Below, one piece after another: positions 7,845-18,668 of a stretch of DNA of 64,000 nt. Origin of the DNA: Rhizobium johnstonii 3841 (lineage in GTDB: Bacteria > Pseudomonadota > Alphaproteobacteria > Rhizobiales > Rhizobiaceae); contig NC_008380.1 of the NCBI RefSeq assembly GCF_000009265.1, positions 2,051,501 through 2,115,500 of the forward strand. The letters are read 5' to 3'. The translations under genes were made by a program, and so were the position numbers. The notes beneath the pieces were generated by a model, which worked only from the letters and a program-made list of their open reading frames with translations, ran no database searches and was not told the DNA's origin. Within the stretch, counting starts at the first letter, position 1; each line of letters opens with the position of its first letter.

Positions 7845-9095
7845 GTGACGAGACTTGATGTCGAAAGCGCCGAAGAGGCGATGCGCAGCCTTTTTCCGGC
7901 AACGCCGCTGCAGCTCAACGATCATCTGTCGGCCCGCTACGGTGCCGATATCTGGCTGAAGCGCGAGGATCTGTCGCCGGTGCGCTCCTACAAGATCCGC
8001 GGCGCCTTCAATTTCTTCCGCAAGGCGATCGGGCAGGGTGCTGCCGGCAAGACCTTCGTCTGCGCCTCAGCCGGCAACCACGCCCAGGGCTTTGCCTTCG
8101 TCTGCCGCCATTTCGGCGTGCCGGGCGTCGTCTTCATGCCGGTGACGACACCGCAGCAGAAGATCGACAAGACCCGCATGTTCGGCGCCGAATTCATCAC
8201 CATCCGGCTGTTCGGCGACTTCTTCGACCAGTGCTACCAAGCCGCCCGCGAACATGTGGAGGCGATTGGCGGCGTCATGGTGCCGCCCTTCGACCATGCC
8301 GACATCATCGAAGGCCAGGCGACCGTCGCCGCCGAAATCATGCAGCAGCTGCCGGAGGGAACAGTGCCGGACATGGTCGTCCTGCCGGTTGGCGGCGGCG
8401 GACTTGCCGCCGGCATCACCAGTTATCTCGACGGCACGGTGCCGAAATCGGCTTTCGTCTTCACTGAGCCGGCCGGCGCGCCGAGCCTTAAGCGCAGCAT
8501 CGAAGCGGGCAAGGTGACGACGCTTGCCAAGGTCGACAATTTCGTCGATGGCGCTGCAGTCGCCCGGATCGGCGACCTGAATTTCGCCGCTCTTCGCGAT
8601 TTTCCGGCCGAGCAGGTGCAACTCATACCGGAGAACGCCATCTGCGTCACCATTCAGGAGATGCTGAATGTCGAGGGCGTCGTGCTGGAGCCGGCCGGCG
8701 CCCTGTCGCTGACGGCGATCGCCGCGATGGACGGCCAAGCGATCCGCGGCAAGACCATCGTTGCCGTCGTCTCCGGCGGCAATTTCGATTTCGAGCGTCT
8801 GCCTGACGTGAAGGAAAGAGCCATGCGTTACGCAGGGCTGAAGAAATACTTCATCCTGCGGCTCGCCCAGCGCCCCGGTGCGCTCCGGGATTTCCTCAAT
8901 CTGCTCGGCCCCGACGACGATATCGCCCGCTTCGAGTATCTGAAGAAATCGGCACGTAACTTCGGCTCGATCCTGATTGGCATCGAAACCAAGGCGCCTG
9001 AGAATTTCGCTCGGCTGATCGGAAATTTCGAAGCAGCCGGCATGGGTTACGAGGATATTACCGAAAACGAGATCCTCGCCAATCTGATCATTTGA
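7845..9095 (+). CDS. ilvA: Threonine ammonia-lyase (threonine dehydratase)
   Basis: A 416-residue PLP enzyme that deaminates threonine to 2-oxobutanoate, the first step towards isoleucine. The Schiff-base lysine lies in SYKIRGAFNFF near residue 45. The phosphate-binding loop is VLPVGGGGLAAGI. The C-terminal 90 residues (YFILRLAQRPGALRDFLNLL) form a single ACT-like regulatory domain. This is the shorter IlvA form rather than the two-ACT E. coli form. The start is uncertain: GTG at 7845 or TTG at 7824 are both in frame, and neither has a strong ribosome site. Confidence 0.9.
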   Translation: MTRLDVESAEEAMRSLFPATPLQLNDHLSARYGADIWLKREDLSPVRSYKIRGAFNFFRKAIGQGAAGKTFVCASAGNHAQGFAFVCRHFGVPGVVFMPVTTPQQKIDKTRMFGAEFITIRLFGDFFDQCYQAAREHVEAIGGVMVPPFDHADIIEGQATVAAEIMQQLPEGTVPDMVVLPVGGGGLAAGITSYLDGTVPKSAFVFTEPAGAPSLKRSIEAGKVTTLAKVDNFVDGAAVARIGDLNFAALRDFPAEQVQLIPENAICVTIQEMLNVEGVVLEPAGALSLTAIAAMDGQAIRGKTIVAVVSGGNFDFERLPDVKERAMRYAGLKKYFILRLAQRPGALRDFLNLLGPDDDIARFEYLKKSARNFGSILIGIETKAPENFARLIGNFEAAGMGYEDITENEILANLII

Positions 9096-9132
9096 CTTGG
9101 CGACAGCGATACGGTCGTGCTAAAGGCGGAGC

Positions 9133-9459
9133 ATGGCTTCGTTCATTTCAAATATCTTTTCGATGTTCTCCGGTGGCGGCAAACCGGCTTCGGAGGCGGC
9201 AGGCCCTTCCGGCGAGCCGCAGCTTTACGGCGATTGCACGATCTATGCCGAGCCGCGCAAGGAAGGCGGCCAGTATCGCCTTGCCGGCCGCATCGAAAAG
9301 AAGGTTGGCGACGAGGTACTGGTGCGCAATTTCATACGCGCCGATCTGTTTTCCTCCTCCGATGACGCGCTCGAATGCACGGTGCGCAAGGCGCAGCAGA
9401 TTATCGATCAGCATGGTTCGTCGCTCTTTGGCGACGGCGAGAAGCTTCGTCAGGTCTGA
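9133..9459 (+). CDS. HlyU-family protein
   Basis: A 108-residue protein that starts MASFISNIFSMFSGG and matches the small HlyU-like family found across alphaproteobacteria. The segment YGDCTIYAEPRKEGGQYRLAG and the closing LFGDGEKLRQ are typical. The family name comes from a Vibrio haemolysin regulator, but these short rhizobial proteins have no demonstrated DNA-binding role. It lies 37 bases after ilvA on the same strand and could be co-transcribed. Confidence 0.7.
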   Translation: MASFISNIFSMFSGGGKPASEAAGPSGEPQLYGDCTIYAEPRKEGGQYRLAGRIEKKVGDEVLVRNFIRADLFSSSDDALECTVRKAQQIIDQHGSSLFGDGEKLRQV

Positions 9460-9694
9460 AACGGCATCCGGGCATAGGTCCCAGATACCGGCTGCAACTA
9501 TTCCTGTATGTGACCCGGCTGCGCTCCAGCGAGTGCGTTCTCGCTCACGCAATCTTAAAGGATTGCGGTGAAAGGTATCGCCTGCAGGATTTGCAGGACA
9601 CCCCCGTGTTTGACTGTTTCGGACGATTGACCAAAGGATTCGCTGTCGCGATCACCGCGCCAGCAGGAGGCCGAACGTCCGGAGCCGAGGTCTC

Positions 9695-10966
9695 ATGATG
9701 GAGACACTCAACCTCCTTCTCTTCGTCGTCGAAGCCATCGCCTATTTCGTGCTGATGGTGACGCTTCTGCATTTCCGTCACCGGCTCGGTCTCGGGGTTT
9801 TCCTGACGGCGCTCGGCGTCATGCATTTCATGGAGACCTATCTGGCCGCGGTCTTCTATGTCTCGCTGCCGTTCGGGGATGTGTCGCCGGGCTCATCCGT
9901 CTTCTTCTCCGGCAAGCTGATGATGATCCTGATGCTTTACCTGCAGGAGGATGCAGCGACGGTGCGCCAGCCGATCTACGGCCTGTTCCTCGGCAACCTG
10001 CTCACTGTCGGCATCGCCTGGGTGCTGCAGTTGCACCAGCCGCTGCAGATATCGACCAACCACACACCCGACGTCGACTTCCTCAAGGAGATGGGCTGGC
10101 TGATGGTCTGGGGCACGGCGCTGCTCTATGTCGATTCGCTCGGCATCATCCTGCTTTACGAAAAACTCGGCGATTTCTTCCGCCGCCGCGTCGTCCTGCG
10201 TTTCCTGATTTCGGGCTTCGTGCTGCTGACATTCGACCAGATCGGCTTCTTCGCGGCGCTGCATTACTTCCTGGATGTGCCGATCGCCGCATTCTGGGGC
10301 GGATGGAAGGCGAAAATGCTTGCCGTCTGCCTCTACGCGGCGATGTTCGCATTCTATGAATATCGTATTCGCCGTATCGGCGCAGCCGGGTCCGCACGTT
10401 CGATCAGCGACGTATTCGGTGACCTGACGTTCCGCGAGCGCTACAACGATCTGCTGGAGCGCACCGGCCGCGACATGCTCACTGGTGTCTACGATCGGAC
10501 GCGCATGGAAATGGAAGCGCCGCTGATGCTGCTCGAGGCACTGAAGCAGGGGTCATTCGCCACCGTCCTCATTATCGACGCCGATCACTTCAAGGATGTC
10601 AACGACGGCTACGGCCATCTCCAGGGCGACGAGGTGCTGAAGGCGATCGCCGCCCGATTGGGCACGACGTTGCGCTCGAGCGATCGCGTCTTCCGCTTCG
10701 GCGGCGAGGAATTCGTTGCCGTTTGTCCAGGCACGGGCCACGAAGAAGGCCTGCTGCTTGCCGAGCGCCTGCGCTGGACAATCGCAACCAGCGTCAAGAC
10801 GCCGGATGACAGTCCGATCACGGTCAGCATCGGCGTTGCGACTGCCGACGAGGACGGTATCGATTTCACCGCCGTGCTGACGGCTGCCGACGGCAGGCTC
10901 TACGCAGCAAAGAAGAGCGGCCGCAACTGCGTCGTCGGCCGCTCCGGCGTGGTGAAACTCAGTTAG
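9695..10966 (+). CDS. Membrane-bound diguanylate cyclase (GGDEF)
   Basis: A 423-residue protein with an N-terminal membrane sensor of about seven segments (residues 5-230), followed by a GGDEF domain (residues 250-420) that makes cyclic di-GMP from GTP. The active-site motif is intact (FRFGGEEFVAVCPG). RSSD sits five residues before it, matching the RxxD product-inhibition site. It has no EAL domain. GGAGCCGAGG precedes the double ATG at 9695. The membrane part resembles MASE-type sensors, but the exact class cannot be named by eye. Confidence 0.88.
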   Translation: MMETLNLLLFVVEAIAYFVLMVTLLHFRHRLGLGVFLTALGVMHFMETYLAAVFYVSLPFGDVSPGSSVFFSGKLMMILMLYLQEDAATVRQPIYGLFLGNLLTVGIAWVLQLHQPLQISTNHTPDVDFLKEMGWLMVWGTALLYVDSLGIILLYEKLGDFFRRRVVLRFLISGFVLLTFDQIGFFAALHYFLDVPIAAFWGGWKAKMLAVCLYAAMFAFYEYRIRRIGAAGSARSISDVFGDLTFRERYNDLLERTGRDMLTGVYDRTRMEMEAPLMLLEALKQGSFATVLIIDADHFKDVNDGYGHLQGDEVLKAIAARLGTTLRSSDRVFRFGGEEFVAVCPGTGHEEGLLLAERLRWTIATSVKTPDDSPITVSIGVATADEDGIDFTAVLTAADGRLYAAKKSGRNCVVGRSGVVKLS

Positions 10967-11162
10967 GCCCGGTGGGCTCGTCGATCAGCGCAGCGCCGTC
11001 GGCCGCGGGTGTTTAGGATGTTGCGTAAACAGAAACATGATCCCATATATTTACGTATTTTCAACAGGTTATGAGAACCATAAAAACGGCTTGTTAGCAT
11101 AACGCAAACATGATCTCCATTGCCGCAGCATTCCGATGAGCTTTCCTGCGAGGGGCGTGGAC

Positions 11163-12392
11163 ATGAGTGATTCAGTTGCAGCACAGAAAGTCGATGGCGG
11201 CGAGTTTGCCGTTTTGTGTATCGGCGGGTTTCTTCTTTCGATCGCCTATGGCGTGACCTTTCTGATCCCGGTGCTGGTGGGTGAGCGCGGCGGCGACGAG
11301 GCGCTGGCCGGCCTGATCATTTCGGCTGCGACTGTCAGCACCGTCATTCTCGTGATCCTGTCCGGCCACATCGCGGATGCCATTGGCTCGGCGCGGGCGG
11401 TGGCTGTTTCGGGATTGTTTCTTGCCGCGTCAGCGCTCGGATTCGCCATGGTTCCCTCAGTTGGGCTGAGCCTGATGGCGGTCGGTTTCATCCTCGGCGT
11501 AGGCTGGGGCACCTTCTATGCGCTCGGCCCTATTCTGGTCGCCGCGATCGTCGAACCCGAACATCGGATCAGGTTTTTTGCCCTGCTTTCGGGATCGATG
11601 ATGTCGGGCATCGGCGCCGGACCGATCATTGGCCGCGTTGCTACCATCTGGTCGATGCCGATCGAGGCGGCCTTCGCATTTGCGTTCCTTGCCAGTCTTG
11701 CCGGCGGTGCGCTTTACTTTTTGCTCCATATCCGGCTGACCAATGCCGGCAAGATTTTGCCTCATGTCAACAAGATCTCATTTGGCTCAGCGCGTGAGGT
11801 GATCGGCTCGAGGGCCATCTATTCCATCATTATGGTCGGCATCGGCGGCGCGATTTTCGGCGGGTTGTCCAGCTTTCAGACCAGCTACGCCAAGGCGCAT
11901 GGGTTCGACTACTCCCTGTTCTTCATCGGCTTCATGTCCGCCGCGATTCTGAGTCGGCTGTTCGTGGCGGGATATGTGGTCAAGAAAGACCCACTCTATT
12001 CGCTTTTGGTCCTGACAAGCCTGACGCTGGCATCGATCCTGCTGTTCCTGATGCTGACATCAAATCAGCTTGCCTATCTGGGAGGCGCGGCGATGCTGGG
12101 GGTGGGTTATGGCTTGACTTATTCCGTCATCAACGGTCTGGCGGCCAATGAGGCTCCCGCCGGCCTTATGCCGCAGTCGCTTTTGTTATTCTCGCTCGCC
12201 TATTCCATCGGCGTCTTCGGCTTTCCATTGATCGCCGGCAATCTGATCGTTTCCGCCGGTATCCAGACCATGCTCTGTGTTTTGCTCCTGCTTGCCGTCC
12301 TGAATTTGGCAATCGTCCTCTTTCGTGTTGCCCACCGTGCGACGCAAGAACGAAACAAAGCATCCGTAAGAGACAATACAAGCACTCTATGA
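11163..12392 (+). CDS. MFS transporter
   Basis: A 409-residue major facilitator with about twelve hydrophobic segments. The loop LSGHIADAIGSARAVAVSGL between segments 2 and 3 fits the MFS signature. Substrate cannot be told. The start at 11163 (MSDSVAAQKVDGGEFAV) is preferred over 11136 because GAGGGGCGTGG precedes it. It stands alone, with an AT-rich likely promoter stretch at about 11040-11110 and an SDR gene facing it downstream. Confidence 0.8.
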   Translation: MSDSVAAQKVDGGEFAVLCIGGFLLSIAYGVTFLIPVLVGERGGDEALAGLIISAATVSTVILVILSGHIADAIGSARAVAVSGLFLAASALGFAMVPSVGLSLMAVGFILGVGWGTFYALGPILVAAIVEPEHRIRFFALLSGSMMSGIGAGPIIGRVATIWSMPIEAAFAFAFLASLAGGALYFLLHIRLTNAGKILPHVNKISFGSAREVIGSRAIYSIIMVGIGGAIFGGLSSFQTSYAKAHGFDYSLFFIGFMSAAILSRLFVAGYVVKKDPLYSLLVLTSLTLASILLFLMLTSNQLAYLGGAAMLGVGYGLTYSVINGLAANEAPAGLMPQSLLLFSLAYSIGVFGFPLIAGNLIVSAGIQTMLCVLLLLAVLNLAIVLFRVAHRATQERNKASVRDNTSTL

Positions 12393-12416
12393 CGGGTGAC
12401 CGAGGTCGGCGAGGGG

Positions 12417-12446
12417 GCCGGGCAAATTTGAACTGCCCAGCCCGGC
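12417..12446. terminator. Hairpin between convergent MFS and SDR genes
   Basis: The arms GCCGGGC (12417-12423) and GCCCGGC (12440-12446) pair, with a 16-base loop. No T-run follows on either strand, so termination is plausible but not certain. Confidence 0.4.
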
Positions 12447-12450
12447 TTAC

Positions 12451-13227
12451 TCAGGCAGCGCGGAAGATCTTGGCGCCGGATGGGGCGCTCGTCATGCCGC
12501 CGTCGACGGTGATCTCGATGCCGGTGACATTGGCCGAATCATCCGAGGCCAGATAGAGCGCCGCCTTGGCGATTTCGTCGGCTTCGCTCATGCGGCCGAG
12601 CGGGCTCATGCCGCCGATTCGGGCCTCGAGCGCCGACATGGCGTCTTCTGTCTGGGCCATCGGCGACCAGATCGGCGTCTTGGTGCCGCCGGGCGTTACC
12701 TGATTGACGCGGATGCCGCGCGGCGCAAGCTCGGATGCCATATTGCGCGTCATTGCCCGGACCGCTGCCTTGGTTGCCGCATAGGCCGTCCATCCGGGAG
12801 CGCCGAGCACGGCATGCACCGAACCGTTGAGGATTACCGAAGCGCTGTCATGGAGATGCGGCAAGGCCGCTTGCACCGTGAAGAAAACCGCCGTGAGATT
12901 GGTGCTGATGATCTGGTTGAACTGCTCTGGCGATGTCTCGCCAAGCGGCGTCGCGCCGCCGATGCCGGCATTGGCGAAGACGATGTCGAACTTGCCGACC
13001 TTTCCGGCGGCTTCCGCAAACGCCTTCTCGGTGGCGGCGGCATCGGTGACGTCGACCTTCAGCGCCAGCACGCCGGCGCCGAGCGCCTTTTCGGCAGCCG
13101 CGAGCGTTTCCGGGTTGCGACCGGTGATCACCACCCTGGCACCCTCGTCGATGAAGACCCTGGCGGTCGCAAGACCGATGCCGCTGTTTCCGCCGGTAAT
13201 CAGGGCGACCTTGTTTCTTAGACGCAT
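12451..13227 (-). CDS. SDR family oxidoreductase
   Basis: A 258-residue classical short-chain dehydrogenase. The nucleotide-binding motif TGGNSGIG is at residues 11-18, FANAG follows in the centre, and the catalytic serine (NGSVHAV) and YAATK are near residues 140-160. The C-terminal EITVDGGMTS is typical of the family. Substrate is unknown. It is transcribed away from a TetR gene, with palindromic operator-like repeats in the shared upstream region, so it is the likely target of that regulator. Confidence 0.85.
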   Translation of the reverse strand: MRLRNKVALITGGNSGIGLATARVFIDEGARVVITGRNPETLAAAEKALGAGVLALKVDVTDAAATEKAFAEAAGKVGKFDIVFANAGIGGATPLGETSPEQFNQIISTNLTAVFFTVQAALPHLHDSASVILNGSVHAVLGAPGWTAYAATKAAVRAMTRNMASELAPRGIRVNQVTPGGTKTPIWSPMAQTEDAMSALEARIGGMSPLGRMSEADEIAKAALYLASDDSANVTGIEITVDGGMTSAPSGAKIFRAA

Positions 13228-13260
13228 GATTCATGCTCCTCTTGGAATTGGCAACGATCT

Positions 13261-13300
13261 GGATTATGATCGTTATCTACAAGGATTATGATGATAATCC
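13261..13300. promoter_or_regulatory. Probable TetR operator repeats in the SDR/tetR intergenic region
   Basis: The sequence GGATTATGATGATAATCC (13283-13300) is an inverted repeat with 7-bp arms and a 4-bp centre. The same GGATTATGAT stretch occurs 22 bp earlier at 13261 with a poorer right arm. Two phased sites between divergent genes fit a TetR dimer binding site. Confidence 0.55.
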
Positions 13301-13316
13301 ACATGAGTCAAGAGAA

Positions 13317-13360
13317 GCATGATGCCGAAAAGTGTAAGCGGTTTTCGGCCGACATCATGT
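13317..13360. repeat. 44-bp dispersed palindromic repeat, copy 2
   Basis: The same element as at 5865-5908, with five differences. It sits between the operator repeats and the tetR start, so it is probably within the tetR leader. Confidence 0.7.
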
Positions 13361-13389
13361 TCATTCGATTGGTGCCGGGGAGATGTCCG

Positions 13390-13965
13390 ATGGGGCGTTC
13401 GCAGTTGGAGAAACAGAAGACGCACGAGAAGATTGTCGAGATCGCGTCGAAGCGGCTGCGCGAGGAGGGGCTCGAAGGTATTGGCGTCGCCGACCTGATG
13501 AAGGAGGCCGGACTGACCGTCGGCGGCTTCTACAAACATTTCGCCTCCCGTGACGATCTGGTTGCCGAAGCGATCCAGTCCGCTTTCGATTCATGGGGGC
13601 GCAAGCTGGAGGCCGAGGGGGTGAACCCGGCGGAGATGACGGCTGCCGATGTCGCCGATCGTTATGTGAGCGCCTATCATCGCGACAATCCTGGCGAGGG
13701 TTGCCCTTTCGCAGCGCTGACCTCCGACATATCCCGCAGCGGCGAGAAGGCGCGGGGGATCGCCACGGACGGGCTCCGGCGCAATTTCGCGTCATTGGCG
13801 GGCAAGGCTGCGGGAGCGGACGATAGGGAACGGCGGCGCAAGGCGATCATGGCCTTCGCGATGATGGCCGGCGGCGTCGGCCTTGCCAGGATTTCGTCCG
13901 ATGAAGAACTCTCGGCCGAAATCCTGGCGACGGTCCGGGATTCTGTCGCCGATATCGACAAATGA
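13390..13965 (+). CDS. TetR family transcriptional regulator
   Basis: A 191-residue regulator. The N-terminal helix-turn-helix spans about residues 10-55 (IVEIASKRLREEGLEGIGVA, then DLMKEAGLTVGGFYKHFASR). The C-terminal ligand domain resembles those of TetR proteins that control oxidoreductases. The start at 13390 has GGGGAGATG upstream. An upstream in-frame extension would translate the dispersed palindrome and is unlikely. It is divergent from the SDR gene and probably represses it and itself. Confidence 0.85.
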   Translation: MGRSQLEKQKTHEKIVEIASKRLREEGLEGIGVADLMKEAGLTVGGFYKHFASRDDLVAEAIQSAFDSWGRKLEAEGVNPAEMTAADVADRYVSAYHRDNPGEGCPFAALTSDISRSGEKARGIATDGLRRNFASLAGKAAGADDRERRRKAIMAFAMMAGGVGLARISSDEELSAEILATVRDSVADIDK

Positions 13966-13969
13966 AAAA

Positions 13970-13989
13970 CGGCCGGCAAACGCCGGCCG
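13970..13989. terminator. Bidirectional hairpin between tetR and azoR
   Basis: The arms CGGCCGGC and GCCGGCCG enclose a 4-base loop, preceded by AAAAA on the plus strand. It serves the convergent ends of tetR and azoR, and the A-run makes a T-run for the minus-strand azoR transcript. Confidence 0.65.
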
Positions 13990-14012
13990 TCCGTGAAGCA
14001 TTTGGGAGCCGA

Positions 14013-14627
14013 TCAGGCCGCCAGTGCGATTTCCTGGACGCGTGACTTGGCGGCGTCGATCGCCTTTTCGGCAGCTTCCGGACCAAAGGCCAGGCCTTCG
14101 ACATAGATGGTCTCGATATCGCTGATGCCGAGGAAGCCGAGAACCGACTTCAGATACGGCACGGCATGGTTCAAGGGGGCGGCCGGTCCCTGCGAGTAGA
14201 CGCCACCCGAGGCGAGCACCACATAGACCTTCTTGCCGGTTGCGAGGCCAACCGGGCCGCTTTCCGTGTACTTGAAGGTCAGGCCGGCGCGGGCAACGTT
14301 GTCGATCCAGGTCTTCAGCGACGAATAGATGTTGAAGTTGATGAGGCCGGTGCTGATGACGATCGTGTCGGCGGCGAGCAGTTCGTTGACAAGCTCGTCG
14401 GAGGTCTTGACGGCCACGGTTTCCTCAGCGGTGCGGGCCTCGGGCGGCTTGCGGATCGCGCCGGTGAAGAGGTCATCGATATGCGGCAGCGGGTTGGCGG
14501 CAAGGTCGCGGCGAACGACGACGCTGCCCGGATTCTGGCTCTTCAGCTTTTCGGCGAGATCGACGGCGATCGGCGTCGAGAGAGAATCGGCACGCGGGCT
14601 GGACGTCAGAAGCAGGATGGACGACAT
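14013..14627 (-). CDS. azoR: FMN-dependent NADH-azoreductase
   Basis: A 204-residue flavodoxin-fold enzyme that reduces azo compounds and quinones with NADH. The N-terminus (SILLLTSSPRADSLSTPIAV) carries the phosphate-binding region. The core NFNIYSSLKTWIDNVARAGLTFKYTESGP and VVLASGGVYSQGP are family hallmarks. It is divergent from a LysR regulator whose predicted site lies between them, which is a common arrangement for azoR. Confidence 0.88.
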   Translation of the reverse strand: MSSILLLTSSPRADSLSTPIAVDLAEKLKSQNPGSVVVRRDLAANPLPHIDDLFTGAIRKPPEARTAEETVAVKTSDELVNELLAADTIVISTGLINFNIYSSLKTWIDNVARAGLTFKYTESGPVGLATGKKVYVVLASGGVYSQGPAAPLNHAVPYLKSVLGFLGISDIETIYVEGLAFGPEAAEKAIDAAKSRVQEIALAA

Positions 14628-14712
14628 GGTGCATTTCCTTTCGAATGGGATTTGACGGCCCGTTGCTGGGAGGTGAGCCGCAGTCTCGATGAGGAAAATA
14701 GGTCTGGCCTGC

Positions 14713-14731
14713 TATCGAAAAAACGGTGATA
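14713..14731. promoter_or_regulatory. LysR-type T-N11-A site between azoR and lysR
   Basis: TATC-N11-GATA is a perfect inverted-repeat LysR box placed midway between the two divergent start codons. It is the likely site through which the regulator controls azoR and its own gene. Confidence 0.5.
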
Positions 14732-14766
14732 ATGTAGATCGAAACTATCGATGGAATGGATAGAAG

Positions 14767-15735
14767 ATGCTGCCAAACCCCACTCTGGACCAATTGCAGG
14801 TGTTTCTGACCGTTGCCGAGACCGGTAGCTTCTCGGCCGCTTCGCGGGCGCTGAACCGGGCGCAGTCGGTCGTCAGCTATACGATCGCCAATCTGGAGGC
14901 GCAGCTCGAAGTCCCGCTTTTCGAGCGTTCCGGCGCGCGTCAGCCGAAGCTGACGGAGGCGGGCAAGGCGATGCTGGAGGATGCGCGGCGCATTCTGGGC
15001 GATCTGCAAGTCATGCGGGCGCGCGTCAAGAGCCTGAGGGAAGGGCTCGAAGCGGAGGTTTCCGTCGCCATCAGTGTCATGGTGCCTTCGCGAGCCCTGG
15101 TGGACGTCCTCCGCGAATTCCGGGAGATGTTTCCATCCGTTTCGTTAAGCCTCAATGTAGGTGAGCTCGGAATGGTCATGGATCTCGTCCTCAGCGGCAA
15201 GGCGACGATCGGGATTGGCGGCGCGGTCGTCAAGCAGGACGATTCGATCGTCACGGAGCGTATCGGTCATTCCTTCATGTTGCCGGTTGCCGCGCATAAC
15301 CACCCGCTTGCTGGGATCGGCCGACCGCTGACGCTCGGCGACGTGCGCGAGGAAGTGCAACTCGTCGTCACCGATGCATCGGGACGGACGAAGGGGCGCG
15401 ATTTCAACGTTCTCTCCTACAAGACATGGCGCGTCAGCGATATTGCGACGAAACACCAGCTCATCAAGGCCGGCCTTGGCTGGGGCGGCCTCCCGGCTTC
15501 CGTGATTCATGACGATCTGACGAGCGGCAGGCTCGTTCATCTCGATCTGGATGCCTACGAACAGGGGGAATATCCGATATATTCGGTCCGTCAGCTCGCC
15601 AACCCGCCCGGACCTGCCGCCACCTGGATGATCGACGCGTTCCGCACGCGGCTTTCCGCCTGTCCGAGCCAAGCCGATTTCCATGCTCAGATAGCGGAAC
15701 TGCAGGACGCTGGTACGGCGCTCGCGGCCGAATGA
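14767..15735 (+). CDS. LysR family transcriptional regulator
   Basis: A 322-residue LysR protein. The winged helix-turn-helix is at residues 5-64 (LDQLQVFLTVAETGSFSAAS, SVVSYTIANLEAQLEVPLFE), followed by a periplasmic-binding-like effector domain from about residue 92. Effector is unknown. Divergent from azoR, which is the likely target. Followed directly by a strong terminator hairpin. Confidence 0.88.
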   Translation: MLPNPTLDQLQVFLTVAETGSFSAASRALNRAQSVVSYTIANLEAQLEVPLFERSGARQPKLTEAGKAMLEDARRILGDLQVMRARVKSLREGLEAEVSVAISVMVPSRALVDVLREFREMFPSVSLSLNVGELGMVMDLVLSGKATIGIGGAVVKQDDSIVTERIGHSFMLPVAAHNHPLAGIGRPLTLGDVREEVQLVVTDASGRTKGRDFNVLSYKTWRVSDIATKHQLIKAGLGWGGLPASVIHDDLTSGRLVHLDLDAYEQGEYPIYSVRQLANPPGPAATWMIDAFRTRLSACPSQADFHAQIAELQDAGTALAAE

Positions 15736-15760
15736 CGAAGGCGCGGGTGCCGCGCCTTCG
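15736..15760. terminator. Hairpin between lysR and cpdB
   Basis: A perfect 11-bp stem (CGAAGGCGCGG with CCGCGCCTTCG) and a 3-base loop, between convergent genes. Confidence 0.7.
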
Positions 15761-15777
15761 CTGATATTGTCTTCCGC

Positions 15778-17766
<1,989 letters not shown>

Positions 17767-17945
17767 GGAAATTCTCCTAATAGGGGTCATGCATCGTCCG
17801 GCCCGTCAGAATTAGGACGATTTGCCGAGGAGTACACCGTGAAAATGACAGAACGGCAAAACAATCCGTCGGAAAAGCGGCGTGGTCGTGAAATGCAATT
17901 TATGGTACAGTGGTAACAGCTGGAACCATTGGGGGAGATGGGATT

Positions 17946-18668
17946 ATGAACAAGGTTGTTATCGCTTTGGTCGGAGGTTTCGGAGGCATCGCACCCAGTC
18001 TGGTCGACAAGGCGCAGGCGCTCTACAGCGGCGATGTGGAGAAATGGCTGACGACGACGGCAAACCCTTGGATCTCGGTTGCCTGCGCGCTTGCCGCCAT
18101 CGTCGTCTTCTTCATTATCGGCGGCGCCATCGCCCTGATCTATCGCGAACAGCAGTTGCAGAAGGCGCTTCTTCTTGGCATCGGCGCACCGGCCCTCATC
18201 ATGGCCGCTGCGCAGGGGAGTGCAGCCAACCCGAGGCCGATCGAGGTCAGCTCGGCCGCCAGCCTGTTCGGCATCGTCGGCGTCGCCCTTGCTCAGGATG
18301 GCACTCGCTCGCTGCCGCCGCGGGTCGAGTTGAAAGTTAATCCCGGCTGGACGCAGGGCGAATGCCAGACCTGCGATATCAAGTTCCTGGGTGGAGACGG
18401 CCAGATCATATCAAGCGAGCCGCTCTCCAGCAGCCAGGCGCCTGGCGCAGTCAACGTGCCGCTTGGCACGGAAACGATCCTGCTGTCCGGCGCCAACGCC
18501 AATACCGCCACGGTTAACATCAGGGACCTCGGCGCCAGGCTGCCGCAGACGCAAGGCTCGGTCACCCTCGACGTCAACGTCAACCGCAGCTACTGGAACG
18601 ATCTCAGCCGGTCATTCGGCGCCAAGGCCGTGCAGCCTTACGATTTCAGCGTCGACGTTGCCAAATGA
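17946..18668 (+). CDS. Hypothetical membrane protein with a C-terminal soluble domain
   Basis: A 240-residue protein I do not recognise. The N-terminal part has two likely membrane segments, near residues 42-65 and 72-92. A soluble, beta-rich-looking C-terminal part follows, with a close CxxC pair (GECQTCDIKF) near residue 143. The start at 17946 has GGGGGAGATGG upstream. Its last 31 bases overlap the 3' end of the convergent PilZ gene. No operon partner is apparent. Confidence 0.55.
   Translation: MNKVVIALVGGFGGIAPSLVDKAQALYSGDVEKWLTTTANPWISVACALAAIVVFFIIGGAIALIYREQQLQKALLLGIGAPALIMAAAQGSAANPRPIEVSSAASLFGIVGVALAQDGTRSLPPRVELKVNPGWTQGECQTCDIKFLGGDGQIISSEPLSSSQAPGAVNVPLGTETILLSGANANTATVNIRDLGARLPQTQGSVTLDVNVNRSYWNDLSRSFGAKAVQPYDFSVDVAK

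Noticed and set aside
9588-9602. Short direct repeat (GCAGGA..GCAGGA) before the diguanylate cyclase
   Set aside because: Six-base repeats are expected by chance and no binding-site symmetry is present.
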